DNA of 23,892 nt from Plantago elongata (Eukaryota; Streptophyta; Magnoliopsida; Lamiales; Plantaginaceae): NCBI GenBank assembly GCA_036897095.1, contig JAYMSP010002505.1:1-23892 (forward strand), read 5' to 3'. The position numbers and the translations under genes are program-made. Of the stretch, positions 8,531-17,632 are shown in pieces. Position 1 is the first letter of the stretch, and each line of letters starts with the position of its first letter. Below the pieces are notes generated by a model. It was given only the letters and a program-made list of their open reading frames with translations, was not told the DNA's origin and did not search any database.

Positions 8531-9950
8531 TAATTTAGATTCAGGAACTCATTGGAACCACAAATAAACTTTAAGATTGTGAAATTTTGAATTTGGCAAT
8601 TTGGAAACCCAATTACAAGGGTAAAAGTAACTTTAAGAATAAAATAATTCTAACATACATGGATTAAACCAACTTTTTTTTATAATAAGCTGATGTGAAC
8701 TTGAAAACTCTATACAAAAGGTAAACAACACTATATAATATACCTCAATAGAGGAATAATTCCAACTTCTGTCAAAACGTCAACTCAACTAAAAAAAATA
8801 AAAGAATAATTCTAGCTTTGAAACTCTTTCAAATTGTAAACTATCTTGCTATTCAGTTTGAATATTAAACAAACTCGTGGGATTATTACACTTGAAAACT
8901 TACGTCGAATAAAATCTCAACTCTACAAAATAGATATTTCAACTTCGAAATTTGAAAGGCTAATCAAATGTAATAATCAGATAATTGAAACTTGAAAACT
9001 CAATTCGAACATCAAATCATCTACGAAATTGGGATTATTACAAACTGAGAACTCTTTTCTATAGGAGATCACACTATAAGGAAAAATAATGCAAGACAAT
9101 CATAATTCCAGCTCTGGAACTCAATACGAAGAGTAAACATATTCGAACTGTTAGGAATATATGTTAGTGTTTTTGATCAATCACCATGTAACTTATCTTT
9201 AGTACAGAAAGGTGAGTAGTACTCTTAGTTTACTTGAACGTTGTAAAAGAGGAAATCACTTAGTATGTTAGTCTAGTTAAACTTGTAATAGGATTATTAG
9301 GTCTCTGAATGTAATTTTATATTTTCAGAAGGCCTAACAATAGAGTTTAATGGAAGATTTGAAGACTGAAGATTGCGCAAGTTTGATGAAGACATAAAAG
9401 AATAGTCTCCTCAGAAAGACTATGGTTAGAAAGCCCTTGTATAGTGCCCTTGTATAGTGCTTGTGGCACGTTACACCTCTTATCTTGAGATATGTCATTA
9501 TTGAGTAAAGGAGCATATTAGCTTTCAGAAAGGCACATGTGTCCATTAAGACTACAGGACATGAAATAGTACAGTGTATTAATTATACCGACTGAAAAGT
9601 CGTTCCAGCAAGCCCTCTCTGAAAAATGAGATAGTGACTTCTGAATACTTATTTCGAGATATCAAATTTAAATTAATGAGAAAACCACAATATACAAGAA
9701 AGTCTTTAGGAACTCAAAAGGGTAAGCATGTTCAAAAATGGGATAAATTCAACATGAGAACTTAATTTATAGTGCAAACTGCACTATTTAAAAACAATAT
9801 AATTAAGAATTACATAATTCTAACTTAGAAATTCCATTCAAAAGGTTAACTTTTAAAAATGTGAGAATTCTAACTTGGATATTTAATTCAAATGATACAT
9901 TTTGTCTATGGGCGAAATAATCGAAACTTGAGAACTCAATTAGAAATGTT
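8530..9950. repeat. Very degenerate tandem-repeat field, unit about 50-75 bp
   Basis: A loose consensus AATAATTCTAACTTTGAAAACTC...AATTCAAAAGGTAAAC recurs near 8533, 8641, 8756, 8805, 8881, 8970, 9033, 9105, 9813, 9865 and 9914. Each occurrence pairs an ATAATTC/ATTATTAC word with an ACTTGRRAACTC-like word, often followed by AARRGTWAAC. Spacing is irregular and identity low, as in an ancient minisatellite or an array of decayed units. The field is interrupted between about 9149 and 9650 by sequence of different character. Confidence 0.45.
9149..9610 (+). mobile_element. Possible LTR-like insertion inside the repeat field
   Basis: At 9149 the surrounding repeat words stop and TGTTAGGAATATATG begins, an opening typical of Copia LTRs. 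CCTAACA, the exact inverse of TGTTAGG, ends at 9339. If those are the ends the unit is 191 bp; alternatively the foreign segment runs on to a CA near 9610. No 5-bp target duplication or primer-binding site was found for either choice. It includes a 13-bp tandem duplication, CCCTTGTATAGTG, at 9434-9459. Boundaries and class are uncertain. Confidence 0.3.
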
Positions 9951-10800
9951 GTTGAGCCATTGTGTATGCTCTCATGAGTTATGACAACATACATCATGGG
10001 GAGGATGGCATCACGAATAGAGCTTAGGTATCTCAAACCATTTCATTCAGTTGAAAGTTGATTGTACTATTTTGCTCATAAGAACACGTCTACCAATCAA
10101 CTGAACTCTGTATGTCATGAGTTTGGTTGTTGCTATTATTGAGAAGCATTTTGTAAAAGACGAAGATGATAGCTTGACATATAGATACTTATACCTCGCA
10201 TGATATTGAGACCTTCTGATAATACTAAACTTTATATCATATACCAGCGCATACAATTCCCTAATTATATTTTAATTTGTTATGTTGGGATAATCAATAT
10301 AAGAGTTAGGAACGATCTTTAGCTGATGTTGGCATATATCTTTTGACAATAGTATTCATTCATGCTTCTTTGGATGTTACATTCTGGAGAATCACCAATA
10401 AAAGCCTTACCTCCACACACAACACGACTAATTAAGTATTTCACAATTTTTAAGGTATGTATATATCACAGCGCAAAATAAAAAAAGGTGTTTGGAATAT
10501 AGTTCAAAACTTATAATGTTATGATACATGTTGTGTAAGAATTAAGTGGTTTGTGTAAGAAGGTAGTAATGTGCTTTATATCTTTTTAAAGGTAATTTGA
10601 ATGGTTTAAATGATATTTGATTGGTTTATGATTATTAGTATGATAGAAAAAATAAATATGCAGTAAGAGTAGAGTATAAAGAGAATGGTAGTTGTTTAGT
10701 GGAAGAAAAATTGAGTAAACTTTTGACTACTGAAAATACAAAACAAATAATTTGTTTTAACTGAATGTCAAGAGGTTGTACATATTTCGGCGGGGTCGGG
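9951..10800. other. Intergenic sequence, no gene seen
   Basis: Short frames on the minus strand (for example 9803-10036 and 10047-10256) have no recognisable domain. The last dozen bases before 10801 (CGGCGGGGTCGGG) are G-rich and could be a polypurine-tract remnant of the adjoining LTR. Confidence 0.45.
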
Positions 10801-11115
10801 TGTAATGCCTCAGAATTTCAAGTCAGATTCATAGATTAAAGGGGTTGAAAACGCTACTCATACCAAGAAGGTGCACCTTTCTTTACGAGAATCCACCTAG
10901 GAGAACTCTAGAGTTAAGCGTGCTTGCTCTAGAGCAATCCTAGGATGGATGACCAACTGGGAAGTCTCCCCGTTCGCGCACAAGTGAGGCCAAAGTGTGC
11001 GGGGAAGTACATGTGTTGGTACAGTGGGATAAGATATCACCCCGAGAGTTGTCCATGAGTAACCCAGCCGGTCCAAAGGGTCAGGGCTCGACCGGTTAGC
11101 AGTCGGGTCATTACA
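10801..11115 (+). mobile_element. Cassandra-like TRIM LTR carrying a 5S rRNA sequence
   Basis: The 315-bp unit begins TGTAATG and ends CATTACA, a perfect inverted terminus. It contains a 5S rRNA-like core in the plus direction. Cassandra elements are non-coding terminal-repeat retrotransposons in miniature whose LTRs of roughly this size carry 5S sequence with pol III boxes. Only one LTR is present: no second 5S-bearing copy lies within several hundred bases, no Met-tRNA primer site follows 11115, and the flanking five bases (TCGGG and CCGAG) do not match. It is therefore probably a solo or 3' LTR with damaged flanks. The base composition is clearly more GC-rich than its surroundings. Confidence 0.75.
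10851..10980 (+). pseudogene. 5S rRNA-derived sequence inside the LTR
   Basis: CATACCA near 10859, the A-box region AGTTAAGCGTGCTTG (10912-10926) and the C-box region GGATGGATGACC...CTGGGAAGT (10943-10965) match the order and spacing of plant 5S rRNA. The 5' third and the 3' end are diverged. Internal pol III boxes are largely kept, so transcription is conceivable. The sequence is not a functional 5S gene: it lies singly inside an LTR and has lost the paired ends. Confidence 0.75.
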
Positions 11116-11638
11116 CCGAGGGGTGGGGCGGTTATACCAACGAGGGATTCCTTTGGAGGGATATATATTATACAAGTCGGAAAAAAGTATTAGTATCATG
11201 TGAAATTATGATGTATATATGGCAGATACTTTGTAAGCGGAGAAACTCTCTTTGACTTCCTCTCTACGTGGAATAATTATTTTTTGTTATTGGAAATTAA
11301 CCCTATTGAGTGAGTTGTACACATTGTATAGTTTTGTAATTTACTTTGGAACATGTTTGAGGTATACAACATATATTTGTGACTAATTATGAAGTTTAGG
11401 TAAGGTAGGACCCGAACAGGTTAAGATCGAATCTTACCCCTTTCATCAAAGCATATATGTGAAGATGAGTCACATTTTTACCATTTTTGTAGTCAGTAGA
11501 AAAACAGAAACCCAATAATATTGTATGTAATGAAGAAGTACTACCTGCAAACACCACGACCAACATTTTTCAACAATAAATTTGACTAACTTACATTTTG
11601 AATCATTGCTTTGTATTTCTAACTAAAAGTAAACTACA
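11116..11638. other. Intergenic sequence, no gene seen
   Basis: The first 50 bases are still G-rich and could be flank of the Cassandra-like unit. The rest is AT-rich and probably forms the body of the Helitron-like element that ends at 11666. Confidence 0.4.
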
Positions 11639-11666
11639 CCGTAGCATCGCCACGGGTTAGTACTAG
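11639..11666 (+). mobile_element. Helitron-like 3' terminus, plus orientation
   Basis: The hairpin CCGTAGC-ATC-GCCACGG (11639-11655, one mismatch) is followed by GTTAGTA and CTAG (11663-11666) and then T. This is a textbook Helitron 3' end and is the best preserved in the window. The approach sequence AAAAGTAAACTACACC resembles that of the terminus at 5018, suggesting one family. No 5' end was located. Confidence 0.65.
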
Positions 11667-13184
11667 TATATTCTAAAGAGCAGTTTTTATTCTCATGCAT
11701 GTGTATAGTACTTTGCCCTGAAATGAATGTGAGGGTTTATTTCAATATATTTGATTTATTTGACCAACAAAACTATAAACATGGCAGATGTATATATGGC
11801 TACAGTATATATGGAATCATTTCTTCTTTCATTTTGAGCAGGAAGGCGTGTGTATGGTTCTTACTACTCATTTTTTATTCTATTTATTCCTTTTATTTTT
11901 ATTTTCAATCATTAATATTTGATCAAATATAAAATATAAAAATATAAAAGTTATATCAATTTTTATATATTTTCGTCCTCTACAAATAGATGCCACCCAT
12001 AACTATATTTTAAATATTATAAATTGTACGATGTTTAAACTTTTAATTTACCTAAAAAAAATTAATTGAGTACGTTCAATTAACATATCCATTTATATTC
12101 AAATCTTTTTGTATAACATTTAAGTCAAAACTGAATGAGATAATTTATATAAATTTTATTTTAATTTTTACCAAATAAATATAAAAAAAATAAAGATGGC
12201 AAAGTTTACAAGTCCCGCCAATGCAATGCGTTTTTCCTCCCGTGTAGAATGTTGCACGTCAATTGCTCTATTTTAAGATGCGATTATTAAATATATAGTA
12301 TGAATCTCCTCTAAGACCCATTAATATTTTTAATTTGTTATTTTATTTATAATTAATTAATACTATAATTAACTATTAAAAATTGAATGAGATAATTAAT
12401 TTTAATTGTTTATATTTTTCTACTTAAATAATTTAAAATAATTATAATCTTAGTAAGAAACCATTTCATATCACTTTCCATCCATTTCGGAAGTAGCCAG
12501 CCATTTACATTTTTAACTCAAAGAAATATTATAATTGTGAACATTAATTGAAGTACTCTCTTAATTATGTGAAGTAGAAAATTACCTTGATTTTAAAGGA
12601 TACACTTAACCTTCCATAAAAATAAATATGAGTACGATTTAAGTATAGAGCAACTTAAATACATGTATAATCCATTTGAATCAGAACAGTGGTTTATAGC
12701 AACAATGTTGGACATAATCAAACATACTAAAAGGCTAAAAGCTTCGTAGACCCATCAACGTCGTCCCTCCTCTAGATCCTCTGGAAATCCTTTATTTGAG
12801 CTTCCCTTACCTATCAAATCCATCTCTTGATGTTTTTAGCAATAAATTTCTGCATCAAATTTGAGTAGTTCATATCTTTTCGGGTCAATTTTATTTAGTA
12901 TTCCTCTTAGATGTTTTATTACACTTTGATCTCTGTTAGTTCAACAATAACATATAGAACCAGTTTTTTTTTTCCATTGACTAAAAGAATGATGCCACAC
13001 ACAACCTTATTTATCAGTTTAAAAAGTTATTCATTATTCATTTTCTAACTCAACCTAAACACTTTATTTTTTATTTTTTTGTGAATTACCTTATTTATTG
13101 GCTAATAACATAAATTGAAAAAGATTATAGGGGCTTTCTATAATTTTCACATATAAATATAATTTTTATAATATAAGTAGTTTT
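11667..13184. other. AT-rich intergenic sequence, no gene seen
   Basis: No gene could be supported. Around 11860-11970, words such as TCATTAATATTTGATCAAATATAAAATATAA resemble the stretch near 5320-5400, hinting at another old dispersed repeat. A pyrimidine-rich segment near 12750-12830 has no clear open frame. Confidence 0.45.
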
Positions 13185-13655
13185 AGACTTAATTTCAAGA
13201 TTAGAAATAATTTTCGGACCAAATTGAAAGTTTGATTGAAATTGAAAAAAGATATATTGTGGGAAGGAAAATAAAGTTCCACCGAAAATGGTTGGAGGTG
13301 TAACAACTCCAATGGAGAAGTTATATCCACAACTCCATACGAATCATCTTCGATTGGAGCTATAAATTGCAACTTCAATCGGAGCTAAAACAACTCTGGT
13401 GGACCAGCTCCACATCGGAGTAACGGAACAAAAGTTGTGCAAAAATCTCTGGTGGAGTTGTTCCACCTTCCAATTTCCTTTTCTTTTATTTATTAGTTTG
13501 TTGAATGTTATAATTTATAAAATATAATTTTGAATCTGGAGTAAATATATAATATGTTTTAAGTTAGGGTTAAATTTGCAAACTACACTAAAACTTGTGA
13601 ATGGTGTGTTTGGCTAAAGTAAATAATATTTGACCATTTGGACTTATATATAATT
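13185..13655. repeat. Dispersed repeat with palindromic-word block, copy 1
   Basis: An AT-rich head (GGACCAAATTGAAAG) leads into a GC-richer block at 13279-13470 packed with CAACTCC, GGAGTTG, GGAGCT and CATCGGAG words. An AT-rich tail follows with TTGTTGAATGTTATAATT, GTTAGGGTTAAATTTGCAA and GTGTTTGGCTAAA. The same head-block-tail order appears at 16735-17180. The copies are diverged but collinear (for example CACCGAAAATGGTTGGAG versus CACCGATGGTTGGAG). No coding region is evident; it is probably an old non-autonomous element. Confidence 0.6.
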
Positions 13656-14683
13656 ATTGATAGATATTTGGATCTAAATGTAATTATTCATCTAGATGGG
13701 ACTAATCTGAAAAAGGAGAATCTAGCAAAGGCGGTATATGATGCCCATTTTTCCTATCTCTTTTTATTACCAACATTTTTCATCCATTTTTGTTTTCAAT
13801 GGAACAATTTTAAACGATTTTGTATCAACAAAATGTTCGTCATTCCAAATGCTATTTCATGAATTCATGCTCAATTCAATCCGTAGATGTTTCGACTTTC
13901 GTGACAACTCATAGTGTTCGATGAAATGTTACAAGTTATATGTTATTTTATTTTGGTTATTTTCTGATTTATTTTTTATTTGTATATATGGCTTTGGTTT
14001 TTGTATATACATATAGATTTATGATATGGTAGACTTCGTATGTTATGCTCGACATGATCAACCTCTTCTTAGAATTGTTTCTCATAGATGTTTAAGTAAG
14101 ATTGATCTGGATGATTGTTAAAGTTCTATGAGAAGTTCTTATGTTGTTGATTTTGTACTGTCTATATATTAATGTCTCCAGTATTCCAAGTAGTTGTGTT
14201 CGTGTGTTTATAATGTTAATGTTGCCATTTATGTATCTAAAGTTACAAGTGTTTAGACATTATATTCAGGTTTGTTGCTCCTTGGAAGAAGAGAATACAT
14301 TAAAGCTTATGTTTGATTTTGTAACTGAAGTATTCTGAAGTTCGTATCAAGGAAATTGAACCACGAGTTCAATTTTCATTTTAGTACACTCAGACTTGGC
14401 CCAAGAAAACTATACCAGCAAATATAGTCATTTTACTAGATTGAATGATTGATATTAATAATGAGAGTCATTTAGAATAACAAGGATGTATGCTAAAATG
14501 TACAAACCATCCAACTTTGATTAAATTGAATTGTTAAGGCGCATATAAAACTTCGAGTTAATGTAGATGAAAATCTCTTTCTTTTACCTTGAGTTGTGAC
14601 AGTTATTGCTTTAGTACATTTTGTTGTAAGCGTTCGATTTAGTTATATTATATTCTATATTTGTCAATTTTGATACTTCGTTA
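13656..14683. other. Intergenic sequence, no gene seen
   Basis: Short plus-strand frames (13638-13862 and 14141-14338) read as hydrophobic AT-rich translations without domains. Nothing else could be supported. Confidence 0.45.
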
Positions 14684-14713
14684 GTCAAACTTAACGGAAC
14701 CGTTAATTTTGAC
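14684..14713. repeat. 14-bp inverted repeat (hairpin)
   Basis: GTCAAACTTAACGG, two bases, then CCGTTAATTTTGAC form a stem with one mismatch. It lies just before the longer inverted repeat at 14725. It may be part of a decayed MITE terminus. Confidence 0.75.
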
Positions 14714-14724
14714 TGAATTAATGA

Positions 14725-14836
14725 GAATTAGTAGATTTTCTGTTAATTTGGTGCAGGAATTACACGCGCACTTTATAATATAGTAATAAGTTTTAATTAA
14801 ATGATAATTTATGATTAATGGAAAATCTATTAATTC
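14725..14836. repeat. 23-bp inverted repeat enclosing about 66 bp
   Basis: The arms at 14725-14747 and 14814-14836 are inverse copies at 20 of 23 positions (GAATTAGTAGATTTTC versus GAAAATCTATTAATTC in the core). The 112-bp structure resembles a small foldback MITE. No clean target duplication was identified. Confidence 0.6.
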
Positions 14837-14940
14837 TAATATAAAATATTAAATTTATTAAATGTTGTTTGAAATTAATTAATTCATAAATATTGAAAAT
14901 TTAATTAATATTAATAACTTTTAATTAAAAATTTTATATC

Positions 14941-15012
14941 ATGATAAAAAATCGACTAATATTAATAAAATAAATAAATTCAAAATCAATAAAAAATCGA
15001 CTAATAATAATA
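14941..15012. repeat. Short direct repeat with AAAAAATCGACTAAT words
   Basis: ATAAAAAATCGACTAATATTAAT near 14944 recurs 45 bases later as ATAAAAAATCGACTAATAATAAT. It is an AT-rich local duplication. Confidence 0.6.
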
Positions 15013-15667
15013 CAAAGTTTCAGCATAGCAATCTACCTTCAGCTATAGAATAGAAGGGATAAGCTCATGATAGTTAATCGGAGTTCATCGAACTGTTTGA
15101 TTTATGAAATAGGTATATTCTCCCAATGTATTCTTCTTTTGTTTTCTTTGTCAAAATCATTGACAATATTGTCAACATACATAATTAGCGGGAAAATTGA
15201 AACCTCGGGTGCCGCATCATCAATTTAGTCGGAAAATTAATCGGAGAATAAAAATTTCGAGGGTTATTGTTGTATTGTATTGAAATTGGACAAGGTCGTT
15301 CTACCGTATCAAAAGTGGCATTGCCCCGTTGTACTGTACCAACAATAAAAATTTTATCGATTTTTTCCATTTAACAATCTTTCTCCAACTCCTCTCTTTG
15401 TCTCGGCACCAACATTTCCAGTCTTTTCTCAATCGAGTAAAGTACTGCCAGTCCTTCCATTCTAGCAACAACAATTCTATTTACTTTCCATCCATAAATA
15501 TTTGAATATCTTTCTCTTCTTTTTGCAAGTTTAAAATTCATGTGTTTAAAATAATTGATCGTCAAGCGTGTTGAATTTGAAATGATCAGCTTCCCACAAG
15601 GGTAGCTTTTTGTTGTTGTAATGGCTAAAAGGGACATCGTATGAAGTTATGCGAAACGGATGGAGTA

Positions 15668-16084
15668 TTGCTTACACTGTGTACGTTAACATAATAAATC
15701 AGTCTTACGCATGGGATTGATTTATTCTTATAAAGTTGGAATAAATAAAGCATTGGAATTGAAAGAATATCACCACATGTGACTCATTTCTTAATATGGT
15801 ATTGGTTTAGTTTCAATAGAGTGGTTGCAAAATATCAATACTTGGGGATATATTTGACTTGAATACGAGAGGAATATCCTTTGCTTATGATTCATAAATG
15901 ACTGAGGTTGCGTAAAAAATGGAAGTTTAAGTTTACATTGCACGGTTGGCGTAAGGAAAATACATCGCGTCATATGTTCTTTTTCTATTGGCACATAAAT
16001 TAGAATAAGTTATTGTTGCAATTGATGAAATGTGCCAAAATTAACTTGCGACTTAGTAAATAATATACAGGTGTGTCGGTTGAT
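15668..16084. other. Intergenic sequence, no gene seen
   Basis: No feature could be supported here. The frame on the minus strand at 15791-15994 shows no domain. Confidence 0.45.
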
Positions 16085-16170
16085 GACAACGAAGCGAAAC
16101 TCAGATGGTATAAGACGCTTCCTCTCCAACTAATAGGTCGGGGATTCGAGTCATATTTTTCGTTTCAATG
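16085..16170 (+). mobile_element. tRNA-derived SINE-like fragment, copy 2
   Basis: This segment parallels the one at 7547: GACAACGAAGCG, an A-box-like ACTCAGATGGTATAAGACGCTT, CCAACTAATAGGTCGGGG and a B-box-like GGATTCGAGTCAT. Copies differ by scattered substitutions and short indels. There is no A-rich tail here. It is not a foldable tRNA gene. Confidence 0.5.
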
Positions 16171-16734
16171 AAATTATTTAATGTATTTTTTACTAATGAT
16201 TGAGTTTAAGATGATTATTTGAAAAGAAAATAAAAATGCTCATAAAGAAAGAGAAAATGTACTCTAGGTCGAGGCACTCTCAGTTCAAATGAGCAAGATT
16301 GATATTGTCCGGTTAGTTTATACTTTCTTTATCAACTTACAGTTAGGAATTCCGACCCAAATATATTCAAGAATTGTAAAGTTTAATTAAAACAAATGTT
16401 TTAAAAACAATCACAAGTATACCTAGAAAAGTAAAACTTCATACTAACTAGGGTGAACTTCATTCAATACCCCTCTTAAACATTCTAATTACATTTGGGT
16501 ATCAATTATAGTTCAATAATGGCATATAAGTCCGGTTTTTCATTTTTTTTGTTGACAAGATGATTGATGTCAAACATGCTCTTATATTGTTAATTTACGA
16601 AGTATCCTACCTTTCTTCATAATTCAACTTAAATCCTGAATCTCCCAACATTTTTTGTGTTGCATACATAATTGATTGTTTAATAATATAAATTAAAATT
16701 TCTAAGAAAAAATTATGCACTTAGTTAAAAAAAG
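16171..16734. other. Intergenic sequence, no gene seen
   Basis: Nothing beyond AT-rich sequence could be recognised. Confidence 0.5.
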
Positions 16735-17180
16735 TCATAAATGATTTTAGGCCAAATAAAATAGATTGAAAAGTTAATTATTATAAAAAAAATAGCTGCA
16801 CCGACCACCTGAGCAACACCGATGGTTGGAGATGCAGAGCTCCGATCGGTGGATCCGGAGTTGTTTCAGATTCGGTAGACCTGTAACATATCCCACCGGA
16901 TTCGTAACAGCTCCACGGGAATTGTAATAGACCCCGATGAGTTCCAATCGGATCTGAAGTTGCTTTGGTAAAGATTTAATTTTTCATTAATTTTATTTCA
17001 TTAACATTTTATTTATTATTTTGTTGAATATTAATTATTATGTGCAAATTATAATTTGAGTTTAGGTTAAATATAATTTGGTATAAGTTAAGGTCAAATT
17101 TGCAACTTTTCAGTAAAGGTTTGAAAAGGGTCGTGTTTGGTTAAATTTAGACTTCTTTGACTTTTAGACTTGCATGTAAT
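16735..17180. repeat. Dispersed repeat with palindromic-word block, copy 2
   Basis: Collinear with the repeat at 13185-13655: head with GGCCAAATAAAATAGATTGAAAAG, block at 16795-16967 (CTCCGATCGGTGG, GGATCCGGAGTTG, AACAGCTCC), then a tail with TTGTTGAATATTAATT, AGTTAAGGTCAAATTTGCAA and GTGTTTGGTTAAA. It ends at or next to a Helitron-like terminus facing the other way. Confidence 0.6.
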
Positions 17181-17204
17181 AGTATTGACCCGTGGCGTTG
17201 CCAC
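17179..17204 (-). mobile_element. Helitron-like 3' terminus, minus orientation
   Basis: On the minus strand a perfect hairpin GTGGC-AAC-GCCAC (17204-17192) is followed by GGGTCAATA and CTAT (17182-17179), close to the GGGTTAATACTAG style seen elsewhere here. CTAT rather than CTRR suggests a terminal mutation. The element body would lie to the right and include the word-rich block at 17214-17510. Confidence 0.5.
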
Positions 17205-17213
17205 AAAATTATA

Positions 17214-17510
17214 CAACTTCAATCGGAGCAGCTACGATTGGAGTTGTTTCCTACCATATCTGAACATCTCCGGTTGTAGTTGTAAATACAGCTCCATATC
17301 GGAGTTGTAGACAGATTGGAGTTGTTTCCTATCGGAGCTGAACAACTCCAATATGGAGTTGTACATACAGCTCCATATCGGATTTGTTCACCTTCGATTG
17401 GAGTTGCTTTCAATCGAAATTGAACAGCTCCGATCTCGATCTGTACAACTTCGGCAGGAGCTGTGAATAGCTCTAGGTCAACCGGAGTTGTATTTTTCCC
17501 AATCAGAGTT
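17214..17510. repeat. Array of short palindromic words (GGAGTTGT / CAACTCC / AGCTCCATATCGGAG)
   Basis: About eleven related words of 17-34 bases follow one another, most with partial dyad symmetry. The clearest is AACTCCA-ATA-TGGAGTT at 17344-17360, with perfect 7-bp arms. AGCTCCATATCGGA occurs twice. The array is more GC-rich than its flanks. A 64-codon minus-strand frame (17219-17413) reads through it with a repeating peptide, but it has no known domain and is probably a by-product of the repeat. Confidence 0.65.
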
Positions 17511-17559
17511 TTCTTCTATGAAAGGAGGGAGGAAGAATTATTTTCAAGGTGGTATGAAT

Positions 17560-17632
17560 AAGAATGGAGGTCGGAGGTGGTGGAAGGTGGGCTTGTGGTG
17601 GTGGAAGTTGGAGTATGTGGTGGTGTGGTATT
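17560..17632 (+). repeat. Imperfect GGTGGTGGA microsatellite
   Basis: The plus strand is rich in GGTGGTGGA, GGAGGT and GTGGTGGT words, giving Trp/Val- or Gly-like translations by frame. No open gene is associated. Confidence 0.6.

Noticed and set aside
8530..9950. CRISPR-like array
   Set aside because: Repeat words are degenerate with irregular spacing, no leader or cas genes are present, and the context is a plant nuclear genome.
10851..10980. Functional 5S rRNA gene
   Set aside because: The ends are diverged, it is a single copy, and it sits inside inverted TGTAATG/CATTACA termini typical of a Cassandra LTR.
10897..11199. 100-codon minus-strand frame
   Set aside because: It is antisense to the Cassandra-like LTR and its 5S core; openness follows from the GC-rich repeat, and no domain is visible.
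15640..15667. Stowaway-like 3' end (GAAACGGATGGAG followed by TA)
   Set aside because: The word fits, but no matching 5' terminus could be placed upstream.
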